DNA of 64,000 bases from Macrothele yani (taxonomy: Eukaryota > Arthropoda > Arachnida > Araneae > Macrothelidae), in assembly GCA_039090855.1 (NCBI GenBank), contig CM077010.1:48564905-48628904 (forward strand), in the 5' to 3' direction. A program made the translations under genes and the position numbers. This document shows positions 33,271 through 45,167 of this stretch, one piece after another (within the stretch, counting starts at the first letter, position 1; each line of letters opens with the position of its first letter). The notes beneath the pieces were generated by a model. It worked only from the letters and a program-made list of their open reading frames with translations. It did no database searches and was not told where the DNA came from.

Positions 33271-36200
33271 TATGAATAAGCCACGTAATACATGGTTTAA
33301 ACAACCTTTAGCTTAATATTTGTTCCAGTTCTATGATAGCAACTTTTTTTTCACTCAATTATGAAAGGATAAAATATTTTCATTGCATTCTAAGCAAATT
33401 TGGTTTGCTGGATACAGAGTTTCCTTAAATTTCATAACATGGTAGTGGCAAGTTGCTGTATATCTGAAATTTTCAAAACTATAGCCACAAACTAATTCTT
33501 GAGTGCATCATTTCTACTCAACAACAACAATGCCATTTTGATAATGTTCCTCCTCCTATTTTAATATATTGGTCTCCACATATTGAAATAGAAAACAAAA
33601 CAAAACAGTATTTCTGAATTTTGGTTGGTTTTCTCATAACACAGAAACATAACTGTTGTTCACATACTCTCCCATTAACGGGCATGAAGGTCTTTTACCC
33701 TTAGCTTAGGAACAAGAATTATACAAATACAGCAAGGAAACAACTATGCAGCATCGGAAAAATTCCAATTAAATAAAACTAAACATAATAAACTAAATGA
33801 GGTGTAACTAAAAAATATATTTAAAAACTAAGGTGCCTACAATACAGGGTTGAATGAAGATGTTTCAGCTCTACGAGCCATGTGAAACAAATTTAAATTT
33901 CAAAGTATATCATATATCACACAAAAGTAATGTGTGGTGATGATGCTGGAGTGAAAAGTAATATAGTGTATTTACCACCATTTTTTTTTTTTTTTTTTTA
34001 CCCAAACTACTACTGCTAAACAAAATTCCAATCTAGTCCATAATTTTCTTTTCTGTTTTTCTAGTCACTGCTCTTAAAAAATAAAAATTACAAATACTGA
34101 TTTTATGAAAATATAATTTGAAGTTCAGTTTCGAAGACAAACAGAAAATATCATATTTTCCTTGTATAATAAGTACACTGTGAAATTCAGAAAAAAAATA
34201 AAAAATTATATGATTTGCTGTGTATTTACACTCTGAAATTTAGAAAAAATAAAAACTGTATCTTGCAAATCTGCCATGTTGACCTCGAACCATTATTTCC
34301 AACAGAAAAGCTGTGATGGATGACCCAGAAGTCGAAGTAAGGAACCAAAAAAAAAAAGTTTTGTATTACTTTCAGGTGAATAAAGAATAAAAATTTCCAG
34401 GTTCTTTTTGGTTGTTTTTTTCAGCCTTACAGTAGTTCATTAGTTAGACCTAAAAATCCATAGAAACTAGACAATCCATATTATTTGGCATTTCTGAAAA
34501 TGTTTTAACTGAAGAGCAAACAAAAAGCCTTAAATAATGAGATTAGCACAGCAAAAGTAGCAAATGAAATTTGCAAATAAATGGCAATGTGCTATGGAAG
34601 AGCTCAGTGGGATTCCAACAGCACATAGTCTTCCACAGGTACAAATAACACAACTTTTGTTGCACCATATTTTCTGTCAAAATGCTCATAAGTAATAAAA
34701 AAAACAAAAACAACAAAAACAAACATATATATTTCCATCTTTTTGCGGCCCTCTATCTTCGCATTGTATTACATTTTTTCTGTTGTTAATGCAGCTTCAT
34801 TACTTTTCCAATACCACCACCTCCCCTGACAATAATCACATGTTTTTAAAACATTCAAGTGTCAGAAAGTTTTTTTTTTTTTTTAAAGTGATGTACTATC
34901 TCCAAAATCTGAGCTCATAACTTTTTAAAAAATAACCCGTGGAATAATACGACGGAAATTATGATACTGAAAATTATGAAATTTGAAGTTTAAAAAAATG
35001 ACACCAGGGCTACCTGGCACCTGAGATTTTTCCAGCCCTGCTACAAAGCACATAATAAAAATATTAAATAAACATAAAACTGGAAATACATGTTGTTTTT
35101 GTCAGTAACCATCAACATAATGACCACCCCAAAAGTACAAGTTATTTTCAGAGAAACTACTAATTATCAGTAGCAAAAGACATACAATATTTTAGGATTT
35201 TTGCCCATGAATATAAATTCTAAGTTGCATTTGACAGCTACAAATTACAGGACTTTAAAAGAAAGTGTGAGGACTGATGAAATTTTGAATGAGCTGACCA
35301 TAAAAAGACTATACATGAAGGTGAAATACAGCTTCTATGTTGTGAAGATTAACACTGTAAGGATGATTTCACACCAGTTTTGCCTCATATTCCAACACAA
35401 GAAAATGGGAAATTTAGTGCTCCACAGGCTTTCAGAACACATTTACACAGTTAATAATGTAACATACACTATGGAATCTTTTATCCAGAACCCTTGGGAA
35501 CTGGGGCTTTCTGTATAAAAGGTTTTCTTATACTCTGGAGCACCATGTGCCTAGATGCTCCAAGTATCTAAATCTGCTAACACACATGGAAAAAAAGAAA
35601 AGAAAAGTGCCTTGAAAATGAAAGCATGATATGAGGAGGAGGTAACATCATCTACACATTAGGAATGCCTGATGAAAATGGGATAGCTGCAGTAACATAA
35701 GTGAGAGATGTTGAAGGTTGAGACATTCGGACTTGGAAACATTTTTCAGGGGTGGATCCAAGTTTTTAAAGATGTTATCAATTTTTGTGAAATTCTGCCT
35801 TTTATGTGAAATTTACTTTATATTTGAGTTTAGAGCAATTTGAATCCTCTATAATTATTCTGACAGTATTTATTGTTTTATTATGTATGTAGTTATTTTT
35901 TATTTATTACTGCTAATCATGGTTCACACTTTTCCAGTTTGCAACAAGTTTTCTGTTCTGATGACTGCATATGCAGAGTTTTTTTTTTTTAATACAATTC
36001 TGTGATTATACTCCAGCTGAGATTTAAGAGGGGGGGATATAATAAAAACACTCCAGATTGTATTAAACCAGAAAAGTCATCAAAAGTCAAAATTTTTAAG
36101 TGCTGAAGGAAAAGAAAAACTCACTAACTAAAAAAAAAAAAGTCAATAATACTTCACAAAGCAATCTCCCTTATAAAAGAGTATGGTCAGCACTTCCACA

Positions 36201-37111
36201 TTGTGCCCTTCTACTCACAATTGCAAATATGTTTCCTGGAATCCCAGCCGGTATGGCAAAGATTAATCTGAGTAGGGATGGAAGGGGGGGGCAAAATAAA
36301 ACGATGTTTGAAACTGCAAAAGAAATTTTTCTACGAGAAGTAAATGAATTTCTTTTTGCTGCATGCTTTTAAAGAAGGGAATATAATATTCCTATGTCAC
36401 AAATTTTTTTTCACAGTTTTGTTTGATATTTTATCGCCAAAAATCAATTTCTTATCCTCGATGTTACAGCAGCCCATAACATTGAAGGAACCAAGACTTC
36501 CACTGATACATCAATCATTTTAACAAATATTGGTTACTTGATGTTGAATTGGTGAGAAATCACCAATATTTTGAACAACAATTTTACCCATTGACGTGCC
36601 CATTATGGCTGCAAATGGAAAAGATGCAAATGCTTTGGCTTTTTAGCGAAACATTGAGGTTTTCACCGATACATTGAAAATTTCCACTGGGATACTACCG
36701 ATTCACCGATGTTTCGGGAATGAGTATTCACTGATGTGCCTGTTCCTACTTTTGAGTTAGCCCTGGAAAATACATGCGAACTGAGGTAGCCATAAGGTGA
36801 AAAAATGCTCCCATAATGCTTTGGGGTTCATTCCAGCGAGCGTTGCCTTAGTTGCCGGTAGTGATGACATAGTGATTGATCGGCATCTGTCAGACTGTTT
36901 TACTGAAAACTGTTCATAATGATGAAAAAATAAAATAAAATGCGTCAGTTACAGAACAATATTCAAGGTGCTTCTGACACTAAAATATTTTTAAGATAAA
37001 TTTTTACTGAAAGTGACGATACTATCACAGTTCAAAATATTTTTGTTAAGATACCATTTGAGCCAAAAATATTTTTGTGACTGCCGCCTCGGTCGTCCTG
37101 TTATTGCTATA
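33271..37111. other. Long intron stretch without a recognised gene
   Basis: It has T-rich tracts at 33981-33999 and 34870-34884. A 36-bp CAGGGC...GCCCTG block near 35005-35040 resembles fused hAT ends. The longest open frame, 35201-35518 (105 codons), has no recognisable motif and AT-driven composition. A stretch at 36470-36745 with repeated 'CACCGAT' motifs may be an old transposon end. Confidence 0.4.
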
Positions 37112-38189
37112 TAGGGTGCAAATTAAAGTCTTAACTCACCCCAATAAGTTTCGAACGAACAGTGCTAGAGCAATAAAACTTAGGTGTAGGTATAGTAAAG
37201 TGACCATGCCAGATCCGATGACATCGACGACAGCTCCCCTAGTGGTGAAATGAGGAAGTTGGCAAGTCTAACTCGCGAACCAAGAGAGATAATGAAAAAA
37301 TGTAATGACCTAGTACGAAATTACATCTTACGTCCACCAAAAGAGTATATGGAAGACGCAAAATGCTGTTGCAGCAGAATCTATTTCTGGCCACTGGCGA
37401 AAGGCTGTCAAACCACATGCCATACTAACGGCTCTAGTACTGCTGTATGGGTGGGTGAGGACATATACCAGGATGTCTTCTACTTGAAACTGTCGAGATC
37501 CTACGTGCGGAGGTCTCCCCGAGCGTGGACAAACTGCTGTGCTGCCAGTCTCTCCGAGCTGTTGAACAGCATGATTTAGTCTTATCAGTTGGATATGGCC
37601 CAGCCGGGAAATGTAAGGTATACTGCTGTGCTGCTTCCCTAGCATTACGTTGACACTCACCATATAGGAGTACCATCTCACAGTACTCATCATTAAAATA
37701 GCTCCGCCATGTGAACATTCACTCGTTTCATGATCACATTGTTCGGACCGGATTTTATATGGCAGGCTGGGTGCTACGTCATTGTCATTATTTGCATTTG
37801 TACACAGCTCTTTGTGCCTTGTAAGCAAATGAGTGGCATATGATGTTGCTTCTTTAATCATTTAGGGCTTTACGTATGAATGTGTGTTGTGTCAGTGGCC
37901 AGAAACAGATTTCGCTTCAACAGCGTTTCGCATCTTCCACACACACTTTTGGTGGACGTAACATGTCATTTCGTACTAAGTCAACGACGCTCTACAACTT
38001 TGTCATTGCCATTTTTTCATTACCTCTCTTGGTTGACAAGTTAGACTTGCAAACTTCCTCATTTCACCACTAGGGGTGCAATCATCGGATCTGGCATGAC
38101 CACTTTACTATACCTACATTTAAGTTTTATGGCTCTAGCACCGTTCGTTCCAAACTTATTGAGGTGAGTTAGGACTACTTTGCACTCTG
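37112..38189 (-). mobile_element. DUF4817-type DNA transposon, deletion derivative with ~290-bp TIRs
   Basis: The left end TAGGGTGCAAATTAAAGTC and the inverted right end CAGAGTGCAAAGTAGTCC are flanked by TA (37110-37111, 38190-38191). Inverted similarity continues for about 290 bp (37112-37400 against 37880-38189). It includes matching blocks such as GGTATAGTAAAGTG and TAGTGGTGAAATGAGGAAGT. Only the N-terminal part of a protein is left between the repeats, so the rest of the transposase has been deleted. Confidence 0.85.
37434..37861 (-). pseudogene. DUF4817 helix-turn-helix, N-terminus of a Tc1/mariner-type protein
   Basis: The minus-strand frame 37718-37434 starts MFTWRSYFNDEYCEMVLLYG and has 'CQRNAREAAQQY'. 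It is followed, in the overlapping frame, by 'LGETGSTAVCPRSGRPP' and 'VEDILVYVLTHPYSSTRAVS'. These are the two parts of the DUF4817 HTH ('F...E..DM...YGE...N...A...Y...P', '..ETGS....GRP') and its following HTH ('E..V...V...P..STR...'). This domain is found mainly in arthropod transposases. One frameshift separates the halves. No DDE domain is present. Confidence 0.8.
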
Positions 38190-39248
38190 TATAAGTTAAT
38201 ATCACTCATTAGTATTGCATCATTTGGTAGCATAGCAGCTTGGTAGTAACTACATATCAATCATTTATGAGTTCAGCAAGTTGATTTTTTAAAGTGATTC
38301 AGCAATGGCAAGGATAACTGCGAATGTAAAGCACAACGTGGGAATCAAATTTTTAACCAAACAAGTAATTGCATCTAGCAACATTCATGGGCATAGAGCT
38401 AGAATATCTAGAGAGAAGTTGTCTAACACATTATAATCATTCCACAGATCTTAGTCATCTCTGAAACTGTAACACTTTCAGGCATGAAGAACCCCAAGAA
38501 GCCACATACAGATGGTTTGCACAACTTCAAATACAAATCAATAAAACTGGAACACAAACACTTCAGTTATTGAGGATTACATAAAGTAATGGCATGACAC
38601 TGCTACAACACAAGACACAGGCATGTTTAGCCCAGAACTTATAAGAAAAGTCTCTAGTACAGGCAAAGAAATACCAACAGTAAAACCAGTAATCCACCAA
38701 TGTATAGAACCAAGCATATTAATATTACAGTTAGTTACGAACAAGTATGAATAAAAGATAAACAATGGTAAGCAAAATATTGTTTTAATTGTTGCAGATC
38801 TATGCAATAGATGCAAAATTTTATTACTTTAGAATCTGAGTAACTTCTGAAAGCCAATAGAATTAATAAAATTTTTAGCCAATAATTAAATAGAATTTTT
38901 AATTAAATACAATTGTCTAAAAGTCAAACACAATGAACTACGTAAAAAATTGTGATTTTCAAATTTAGGCGTAACAGGCCTCAATTTATTTTGTTCTGAG
39001 ATGGTGAGATTACAGGCCCATTGATTTGATACAGAACAATCTATGATTCCTTAAAGAATCCATCCTGCAAGAGAGTTCCACACATGCCACTGGCTTAGAT
39101 TACCCACACAACAGCAATGAATGGCAAACACATATCAAATTTAAAATTTCCTTCAGTTAGATGACATTTCACCAAACTCTACTCTGACAACAGGTAAATA
39201 CAATAAGTGTTCATAATATAAAGAATAAAAAATATTTTCAGACTTTAC
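38190..39248. other. Intron sequence without recognised content
   Basis: AT-rich with no motif on either strand. Confidence 0.4.
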
Positions 39249-39268
39249 CTCCAATGGCATTGTACATT
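39249..39268 (-). CDS. DENR: DENR microexon (20 nt) carrying part of the zinc-binding motif
   Basis: On the minus strand, a strong pyrimidine tract and CAG (39271-39269) precede 20 nt, AATGTACAATGCCATTGGAG, and a GTAAAG donor follows at 39248. In frame it gives the last two bases of a codon and then Cys-Thr-Met-Pro-Leu-Glu, and joins the next exon's Tyr-Cys-Glu-Tyr without a phase break. This reproduces the 'C-[SLT]-x-P-x-E-Y-C-E-Y' segment of DENR. The Cys is the second ligand of the CxxC pair. The exon upstream should end with the first Cys (usually 'YCG'), and I did not find it up to 64000. The exact fit to both splice signals and the motif makes coincidence unlikely, but transcript evidence would be needed for certainty. 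Confidence 0.8.
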
Positions 39269-39479
39269 CTGAAAAAAGAAAAAAAAAAAACAATTTATGT
39301 TACTCACATGAAAATGGCAACACAAAAAGTCTTATACAATGAAATTACATCATCATCAGGCTAAGTTAACTATGACAAAGAAACAGAAAGGTACACATAA
39401 AGCAGTGTGAGCCCATAAAATTTTTGATATGTACATTTATGCTATAACACAAAAACTGAATGATTTTTGAGAAACTAGG

Positions 39480-40870
39480 AGTTAGGAATGGTCCCTCAAA
39501 AATGGAGGGATGCTATCATTGTTGCTTTGTAAAAGGGCAAAATAGGTGATCAGACTATTGTAAGAACTAGCATGGTACAGCCTACTGAGTGTGCCAGGGA
39601 AGTGTTTGGAAAGGCCACTGCCCATAGGGTATGAGGTCTTACATCAGAGAAGATGTGGGTTTTATGCCTGGTAAGGACTGCATTAACCAAATTTTTACAT
39701 TATGTATGATGACTGAAAAGCATTTGTCTGTTGGTAATAAAGTTTTTGCTGCCTTCATAGATTTAGAGAAAGCTTATATAACCAAGTAAAAAAAAAAAAA
39801 AAAAACTTCTATGGAATAAATATGGTATTGTTGGGAATCTGTTTAATAGCGTGAAAGCCACGTATGCTGGCAGCAGAGCATGTGTACAAGTGAATGGTGT
39901 TTTATTAAAATGGTTTCTATTGGTGCAGGAGTTAGTCTAAGGTTGTGTAATGTCACCATGGCTGTTTAATATACTTATGGATGCATGCATGGTGCCAAAA
40001 TAGACAACACTAGTTTATGCCTTGATAATTCCCATGTGTGCATATTGCTGTATGCTGATGACACAGTCCTGTTAGCAGAGAGCAAAAGTGAGTTGCAGAA
40101 TATGTTGTTGCTCCTCATGTATAAAGTTTGTATAATATTCAAACTGAGTATGAATAAGGGTAAAACCAAAGTTATGGTTTTTGAGCAAGGGACAGTTAGA
40201 ACTGTATGCAAAATCAGTGAAGGGCAAGGAAATAAATCAAGTGAATGAATTTGCATATTTAGGAAGCATGTTCAACAGAGAAAACAAATCAGATAGTGAA
40301 ATTAGTAGGTGAGTGAATTCATCTTTGAAAGTCATAGCTACCTTATGTTTTCACAGAAATGATGGGTTCTCAAAAAATGTCCGGAATGGCTGTACATGAA
40401 AGTATAATTGTTCCAACTCTGATGTATGACAGTGAAATCTGGGCACTGCAGAAGAGACAGGAGTCATTTGTGTGCTGGATGTGTCACAGGGGGTTTGTGG
40501 CAAGACAAGTTCTGATCATGTGAGAAAAAAGATGTTTTATAGATGTGCAATGTGAAGCAACATGCTGTTGGTAAGGTGGAGACAAATATCATTAGGTGAT
40601 TTAGCCATGTTGAAAAAATGAGTGGTGAGATGCGTTTACTAACAGAATTTGTTCAGCCCAAGTGGCAAGAAAGAAAGGTAGAGAAAGGCCAAGGAAATCA
40701 TGGGAGTACCAGATTCAGGAATGTCTGCATGAGAAAAAGATTATGAGTGTGAAGTACAAAAGGTCTTGTGCGAGACTTATAATGGATGTCAAAGAAGCTT
40801 GAGTTGTGTGCTGAGATCGCTGTAAATGGAGATGTTTGATTATATCAGCAGTAAGTAAATTATAGTAAGA
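39480..40870 (+). pseudogene. LINE copy B (L2/CR1-like), RT and C-terminal region
   Basis: Plus-strand pieces in order: 'GFMPGKDCINQIFTL' (about 39660), 'VFAAFIDLEKAY' (RT motif A, Asp present; about 39745), 'GCVMSPWLFNILMD' (motif B; about 39940) and 'LLYADDTVLLAESKSEL' (the catalytic YADD, intact, 40045-40095). Then come 'KGKTKVMVFEQGT' (about 40160), 'IWALQKRQ'-type residues, 'GHVEKMSGEM' and 'ERKVEKGQGN'-like basic tail to about 40750. Several frameshifts and an A run at 39788-39804 break it. It is the same family as copy A on the minus strand (5330-6190) and less truncated. Confidence 0.88.
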
Positions 40871-40920
40871 AGTATTTTTCACAGTTTTCAAGAAAGTGGT
40901 AATAAAATTGCACCATTTTT

Positions 40921-41560
40921 TCATGCTTTATGTATTCTGCAGAGGGGATATAGAGAATGTGTAAATATATCATCAACAAAATGCAGGTCCAGGTTGTGTT
41001 CTGCTATTTCATGTTTGACCGCCTCAGCTGCAGTTTTGTACGCTTGGGTGTAAGCAATTCTAGCCAAAATGTCTCCCAGGGTGGTCAATATCAATTGCTT
41101 TAATTCTTTATTTTCATTATGACCAATATGAACACCAGTAGCTGCCAAGGAATCTATAAAGTACAATTGGCCATATGAAGAGTTTTCATGAGTAATTGGT
41201 AACAAATCCACAATGTACCGGTAAATCTGTTCCTGAATTTTAAAGCAGAATGGACAATTGCCTGGAATCTCCTTTCTTTTTTTGTGACAGAGAGGGAAGC
41301 GAATGACATTGCACTATTGTAATTCTGTATGTGTTGCTCAAAATTAGGACTGTTCAAAAGTTTCAGCTATATATTTATCTGTAGTTCTGGAAAGGAAATA
41401 AGTCCATTATGACAACAGGAATAAAAATGACCATTAGTTTCCTCATTAGCAAAATGCAAGGCGTGGCAGTTCACACACTCAATATTCATTGCACCCAAGT
41501 TGTGCTCATGTATGACATTTTCGTCCAATGAAGTTTTTTGGAAAGATGATTGCCACATAT
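40921..41560 (-). pseudogene. Helitron Rep/helicase N-terminal fragment
   Basis: Minus strand. 'HNLGAMNIECVNCHALHF' and 'SCCHNGLISFPEL' (41500-41375) are the N-terminal zinc-finger-like 'C..C.A..F......CC..GK..LP.L' block of Helitron proteins. Next comes 'FEQHIQNYNSAMSFASL' (about 41340-41290), matching 'F...IR.YNSALA.AS'. After a frameshift, 'DLLPITHENSSYGQLYFIDS' (41211-41150) matches 'G.L.P......YGQLYF.D', and 'AYTQAYKTAAE' follows. The Rep catalytic HUH/YY region and the helicase are not in this fragment. The TC and CTRR termini were not identified. Confidence 0.85.
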
Positions 41561-43888
41561 ATTAGTGCAATAACACAAGTGTGCTGTCAAAATTCCTTCA
41601 CTTACCTACATTACTAAAAGCATGTCCTAGTTGGGTGACCAACCTCAAATGCTACTCATAATAGAACCCTGTTTCTTCTATCCCACTGTAACACAGTTTA
41701 CAATTCAAAGGCAGTGGAAGCACATGCAGCAGAGTTGTCCTTGATGACTCCTTGCGCACCTGCTCCAGCTGGCGCCATCTCCCAAGGTCGTACATCAGGG
41801 CTGGTCCGACATACCCATCTGACCCCGCATTGCTACGAGACAAAATGAGGGAGAGTACTTGGCGAACAGCAGTCAGCTGATTAAATTTAGAATTTTTCTA
41901 TTTCCCCCTAATTCTTGGGATCAGGATCTGTAAAAGGAGCCATCTCCCAGGGTTGTATGGCACACCTATGTTCTGCAATTTTGTGCAACATTATGGAATT
42001 ATATATAAGATTCTGGCAGATCAGTTTTTTTTTTTTTGAGGAACTAACCCCTGAATCCTAGAGAACAGCTTAGTGATATGTTGATATGTATGTATATACC
42101 TCTACAATAACCCATCATCATAAACTCAGCCAATCTGCTGTGAATCTCGCAACTTTTTTGGCAACACTGACATTAATGGGCATTGGAATCCAGATTCAGA
42201 CTTGAAATTCAAATTCAATAATTTGGTTGAGTTCTACATAAAAATTCAATGAAAGGTGTGCAGGCATGAAGTGGAAGTATAAATAATTAAATGATTTCTG
42301 TAATGAGATGTGTACCAGCCACTAGGTAAGTAAGTGCCAGCTAGCACATTTGTAGAAATAGCAGCAGTTGTTATTATGGTTGGCCATGTATAGCCACAAA
42401 TACTGACATGCCCTTTATGAAGGAAAGAATGTCAGGTGGGAAAGATGGAAGTTGACAAAACCCGAATTGGACTGTAATAATTTAAGAAATGGATAAAATG
42501 TTCTGCAGGCTTAAAGAAGCATTCCCAATATTTACAAAAAAGTCTGTCAGAAAATACCATCTGCAAACTGGTTTAAAAGAACTCTGATATGGCAATTGCA
42601 GCTGCACTAGGGAAGGCTATCAGGGCTTCATGAAATCATACTAAAGTTCATGCAGAAGTTAATTCCAGCTGTGCCATGTGATATATAAAGTTCAGCTAGT
42701 GAGTCCCACACAAACTGTTGTTGCAAAAACACATAAAATAATCAATGACAAAGAAAAAAACTAAACTATTGGGCAGTGTAGCTGTATCTAAATTTTTTTT
42801 AAAAATAACACCAGATAAATTAAACACAGCCTGTGTGGCAGCCACAACTCATCAATAAATCATGGAAGACACCTCAAATTTTGGCAGACAGGATTTATTA
42901 TTGTCCAAGTTGCAGTGGCCAGTTTTAAGTCAAAATTACAAAAGGCAGCTTGCTAAAAGCAAAAAATATTTATTATGCTATACTGTTCTACAGGAACCTA
43001 ACAGACAGCTAAGAAAACATACCTTACCTAGATCCATGCATTACCATTTGAAAATGTTTCCTAGCAACGAATGCATGTTTCCCTAATGCATGCACTGCTT
43101 CACTACTGGTATCAAGTTGGGTAAATTATTTTATCTACAGTTCATAAAGGACAGTAGATAAATATACAGTGTGCCTTTGTCAAACATATTTTCACAACAT
43201 TCCTTCTGAAAGACGAAATTCACGGCCTAAGTTGGGTAAACTGTTTCAAAATGTTTTTGCCATTTTTCACTGCAGTATCTAAAACTTGGATCATATTGGA
43301 ACCTCGAATGTATAAATGATTTTAAAAAATTCAACTCAGTTGTAACTGTCTCTAGGTACAGTAACTTTTAAGTGATTAAATACACTTCTAGAATTTCTTT
43401 TTCTGCATATTTAGAAGAACATCAGATGTCTTTCCTGAAAAAACACTTCCATAAGATCATCACTCTTCTATTCAAGATGTCATCTGTTTGTGTAGACAAT
43501 TTCCTGCAGCCTGCCCAGGGTTAGCATTCATCAGCATACAGTTTATTGCTGACTGTGAAGCAATGTGCACTGAAAATCAGTGATGATGGGTGGAGGATCT
43601 CCACTATCACTCCAGCTTTTAAAAACACAAATTAACAAGCTTCAAGTTAAAAAAAACAAAAAAACATTCACTTTTGGGCAGCTTTGTTATGACTTTTTGT
43701 TGCAACTTAGCAAAAAAGCAATCTACAGCTTAAACCCCAGTTGGTGCAAAGAAATTTTGTTACTTCTGGTGATTCACAACAGCATAAATTGAAGACTTTA
43801 TGGCAATAATAAGCTAACCCACATTTTTTAAAAACACTTGTAGTAACTGGGGACACACATTCAAAGATAGACCAGCTGGTGGCATATC
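41561..43888. other. Stretch without a recognised gene
   Basis: Open frames are short. 41652-41843 (minus) lies upstream of the Helitron fragment and might belong to it, but shows no motif. 42862-43086 and 43580-43792 (plus) have no family resemblance. Confidence 0.4.
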
Positions 43889-44535
43889 CAGGGCTTGAAA
43901 AATATCTTAAAAGTTACATGCCCAGCTGGCCATGTCCAAAAATTATTTATCTACCCCGGTAGTAAAAGCTGGATGCCCAGAAAAATTTAAATCAGAAGCC
44001 TCATGGGTTTTTTTTAGTTAAAAAGTATGAACTTTTTCACGTTTCACATTTTCATTTTAAGGGTGTTTTCAAAATGTTCAATGGACAAAACCGTGTTCAC
44101 AAGTTTTAAGATGATGATGCTGAAAATGGTATGAAATGGTTTGATGATGAAATTGACATTTGAGAAATTTATTTTGTTAAAGTTTTCACCCTTTGTCACT
44201 AAACACCAGAGGCTAATTCCATCAGAGGCATGCATGCCATCATTGACTATAAACATTTGGAGCAAAACTACGTGTTTCCAATTTCTGGACCTAGAGCATA
44301 ATGTAATTAAAGAAGTGATATCTTTCTGTCCTTGGCACTCTGTAACAATAATACAACTTCTGGTGATTAGCAGTGGAACGAAACACGACGACTGTCTTTT
44401 TTCTTATAGTAGGAAATTCTATTCCAAACTTATTTATTTTAAAATCTAGTTGCCCAGGCAGGGCAACTAGATTTTTAATTTACCTGCCCAGGCTTATAAA
44501 TTGCATACTCCAAGCATGGTATTTTTTAAGCCCTG
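43889..44535. mobile_element. Non-autonomous hAT-like element
   Basis: The left end CAGGGCTTGAAAAATATCTT and the inverted right end CAGGGCTTAAAAAATACCAT are similar over about 20 bp and have hAT-type CAG...CTG termini. Both subterminal regions carry GCCCAG/CTGGGC motifs. No convincing 8-bp duplication was found. It contains the 15-bp-arm hairpin at 44442-44476. A minus-strand frame at 44265-44044 shows no domain. Confidence 0.65.
44442..44476. repeat. Short palindrome, 15-bp arms, 5-bp loop
   Basis: AAAATCTAGTTGCCC, then AGGCA, then its exact inverted complement. Confidence 0.9.
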
Positions 44536-45167
44536 ATATTCCAATAGATCCCTGGCCGTAACAGTGTGTTAGCCCAACCTCTGGGACAAAAAGAGGGAAC
44601 AATAACTTATCCACTTCCACAATTATCATATGTTCTGCTATGCTGTTGTTGGTTGGCCCATTGTTGCAGAAAGGTCTTCAATTATCGAAAAGCAAAGAAG
44701 CACATCATTTATGAAACTATATGTTCTTACATCTATAGTGAAAGGGAACAATATATTTATACTAACACAAGTAAAATCATAGAGCATGTAGCAATACAAA
44801 TTCAAAACAAACTGAAGTTAGTAATGTAGCAAGTAATGGTAGAAACATACATGATTCAATTAAAGGAATTTTTTCAAATGACTACAATAAATTTTATTAG
44901 AGACAACAATAAAAATGTTTAGAATTTCTGCAAATTACAGAAAAACTTCACATTTTTTTTCATAAGAACTTTTTAAACAATGCTTTCTTTTCTGTTCAAA
45001 GCACACATATATTTAGCCTGTTTTGGTTTTTTTTCTCATACAAACTTGTCAAAGGGAACCCATTATTAAAGCAGACTAACATATTTTGTCTATCATATTG
45101 TAGTGATGATCTCAGTCTGTTCTGCACTTATCTTAGGATAAGCTAGTCTTGAAAATTGTTACATCAA
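44536..45167. other. No recognised gene
   Basis: AT-rich. One plus-strand frame (44566-44829) shows no motif. Confidence 0.4.

Noticed and set aside
34997..35048. Minimal hAT-like element CAGGGC...GCCCTG
   Set aside because: Flanks show no duplication, and 36 bp is too short to distinguish from chance or a decayed end.
35201..35518. 105-codon plus-strand frame
   Set aside because: No domain, AT-driven residues, and no splice or repeat context that supports coding.
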